This document shows, piece by piece, positions 6,664 to 7,440 of a stretch of 7,440 bases of DNA. The stretch covers positions 1 to 7,440 of the forward strand of contig JAGCML010000004.1 in NCBI GenBank assembly GCA_017646485.1, read 5' to 3'. This DNA comes from Kiritimatiellia bacterium (GTDB taxonomy: Bacteria; Verrucomicrobiota; Kiritimatiellia; RFP12; DVOR01). Numbering within the stretch: position 1 is the first letter of the stretch; each line of letters begins with the position of its first letter. A model generated the notes under the pieces. It did not search any database. It was not told where the DNA came from and saw only the letters and a program-made list of their open reading frames with translations. The position numbers and the translations under genes were made by a program.

Positions 6664-6699
6664 ACAATCAATAGCACGCCCAATAGCCACCCAAATAGC
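6664..6699 (-). repeat. Three tandem imperfect 12-nt repeats (GCTATT-)
   Basis: On the - strand the units GCTATTTGGGTG, GCTATTGGGCGT and GCTATTGATTGT follow each other without gaps; the first six bases are identical in all three. An inverted copy, CAATAGCA (- strand, 6709-6702), can pair with TGCTATTG (6676-6669), giving an 8-bp stem that encloses the repeat. A 13-codon reading frame, ATG at 6702 to TAA at 6661 (MAIWVAIGRAIDC), runs through it without an obvious ribosome binding site. No function is known. Confidence 0.5.
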
Positions 6700-6730
6700 C
6701 ATGCTATTGCAAAAGAGTCCCGTGCATGGA

Positions 6731-6762
6731 ATTGCGCCGTACGATTTCACGTACGGCGCAAT
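6731..6762. other. Perfect 13-bp inverted repeat (hairpin) after the membrane-protein gene
   Basis: ATTGCGCCGTACG pairs with CGTACGGCGCAAT around a 6-nt loop, ATTTCA on the + strand. It begins 18 nt past the stop of the - strand gene ending at 6781. Neither side has a good T-run, so it is either a weak terminator, an mRNA 3'-end stabiliser, or part of a longer structured leader for the next gene. Each arm contains the self-complementary CGTACG, so a protein-binding palindrome is also possible. Confidence 0.55.
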
Positions 6763-6780
6763 GTTATCGAACAATCAGTC

Positions 6781-7440
6781 TTAGAACAAACGTTCAAAGG
6801 GCAACGAGTGCAGTGTGTTTCCTGTAGGTTCAGAACCATCAGGCGATGCACCATGCTTCTGCAAAATGCCACAGAGCAGAATCGTAACAATAATTGCCAC
6901 TGCTGCTGCAGCCACGGCAATAATCGTAAAGACCTTAGCACCCGTAGATTCCTCAGCAGGAGCGGTTGGCATGCTTGCCAAAGGCGTCATGTCCAAATCG
7001 TCCAAGGATTCCAGCTGTTCCAATTCAGGTTCAGCTGCTGCAGGCTTCGGTGCTTCCTTCTTCAACGTCGGTGCGCCAGGGCGCTTCAACTTCAAAGTCG
7101 GAGCTTCTGCCGCATCAGCAGGAGCTGCAGAGACAGCGCTCATCGGAGCGGAAGCGGTTGGCTTCGGAGCCGCAGTCGGCGTAGCACGCTTCAACTTAAT
7201 CGTCTTCTGCGTGGTGTTTGCAAGCGGCGTATTCGTCTGAATACCACCGAGCACAGCGTCCAATTCAATACGAGCCGTCTTGGACTTTGCTGCCTGAGGA
7301 TTTTCAGGTGCTTCAGAAGCGGTTTCGCTGATGGGCTTCAACTTAATCGTCTGAGCTTCAGAGCTGTCGCTCATCGGAGCCTGAGTAATTTCAGCAGGCA
7401 ATTCAATGCGCGAGGTCTGACGCTTAGCCAACTGAGCAGG
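6781..7440 (-). CDS. Low-complexity membrane-anchored protein with repeated TIKLK/TARIEL motifs, C-terminal part
   Basis: The frame is open to the window edge, so the N-terminus is missing and no start can be given. Counting from position 7431, the visible 216 residues are rich in Ala, Pro, Thr, Lys and Glu. They hold two alternating short motifs: TSRIEL (6-11), TIKLKP (28-33), TARIEL (52-57), TIKLKR (77-82), TLKLKR (112-117) and TLKKE (122-126). An acidic patch follows (ELEQLESLDDLD, 136-147), then one strong transmembrane helix (VFTIIAVAAAAVAIIVTILL, 167-186) and a 30-residue tail ending LPFERLF. The layout suggests a disordered, mostly soluble arm anchored near its C-terminus; the orientation in the membrane is not clear. 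I do not recognise a family. The repeats are also visible in the DNA: an identical 18-nt stretch occurs at 7188-7205 and 7335-7352. It may share a transcript with the next gene unless the hairpins between them stop it. Confidence 0.75.
   Translation of the reverse strand, partial: PAQLAKRQTSRIELPAEITQAPMSDSSEAQTIKLKPISETASEAPENPQAAKSKTARIELDAVLGGIQTNTPLANTTQKTIKLKRATPTAAPKPTASAPMSAVSAAPADAAEAPTLKLKRPGAPTLKKEAPKPAAAEPELEQLESLDDLDMTPLASMPTAPAEESTGAKVFTIIAVAAAAVAIIVTILLCGILQKHGASPDGSEPTGNTLHSLPFERLF

Noticed and set aside
6815..7240. A 141-codon frame on the + strand opposite the low-complexity gene
   Set aside because: It is an antisense shadow of the Ala/Pro-rich coding sequence, with Gly/Ala/Ser-rich translation. 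The - strand frame has a coherent transmembrane helix and repeated motifs.

Overview
The window looks like a stretch of bacterial chromosome of roughly balanced G+C. It is densely packed with ordinary core genes, uses Shine-Dalgarno starts throughout, and shows no insertion sequence, phage gene, CRISPR array, rRNA or tRNA. Three features hint at the PVC group (Kiritimatiellota/Lentisphaerota/Verrucomicrobiota): the style of the conserved-unknown proteins, a CdsZ-like zinc ribbon, and an Ala/Pro-rich membrane protein with repeated TIKLK/TARIEL motifs. This is an impression from protein style, not a proven assignment.

Positions 1-5665 hold eight genes, all on the + strand and tightly spaced. 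In order they are the C-terminal part of a sugar-nucleotide-type NAD-dependent epimerase; tsaB (tRNA t6A modification); a 130-residue protein of unknown function; an SLC13/ArsB-NhaD-type permease; mazG (house-cleaning NTP pyrophosphohydrolase); a HAD phosphatase; serC (phosphoserine aminotransferase); and an 82-residue protein with a DUF3467-like look. Most junctions overlap or are separated by 2-20 nt. The one larger gap is 58 nt before mazG, so the run could be one or two transcription units. A perfect 12-bp stem hairpin at 5690-5719 closes it and also serves the convergent gene.

Positions 5760-7440 are on the - strand. One gene encodes an unusual two-domain protein: a short helical segment and C4 zinc ribbon of the CdsZ/FlgZ type, joined to a PTS EIIA (PtsN/fructose-type) domain with its phospho-acceptor histidine intact. 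Upstream of it lies a structured 187-nt intergenic region with two strong hairpins, a threefold 12-nt repeat and a U-tailed terminator just ahead of the ribosome binding site. Beyond that is the C-terminal part of a low-complexity protein with repeated short basic/hydrophobic motifs and one transmembrane helix near its C-terminus; it runs off the window.

Functionally, the + strand run mixes translation fidelity (tsaB), nucleotide-pool sanitation (mazG), serine synthesis (serC, perhaps with the HAD phosphatase) and transport. The most interesting material is the zinc ribbon-EIIA fusion and the structured leader before it.
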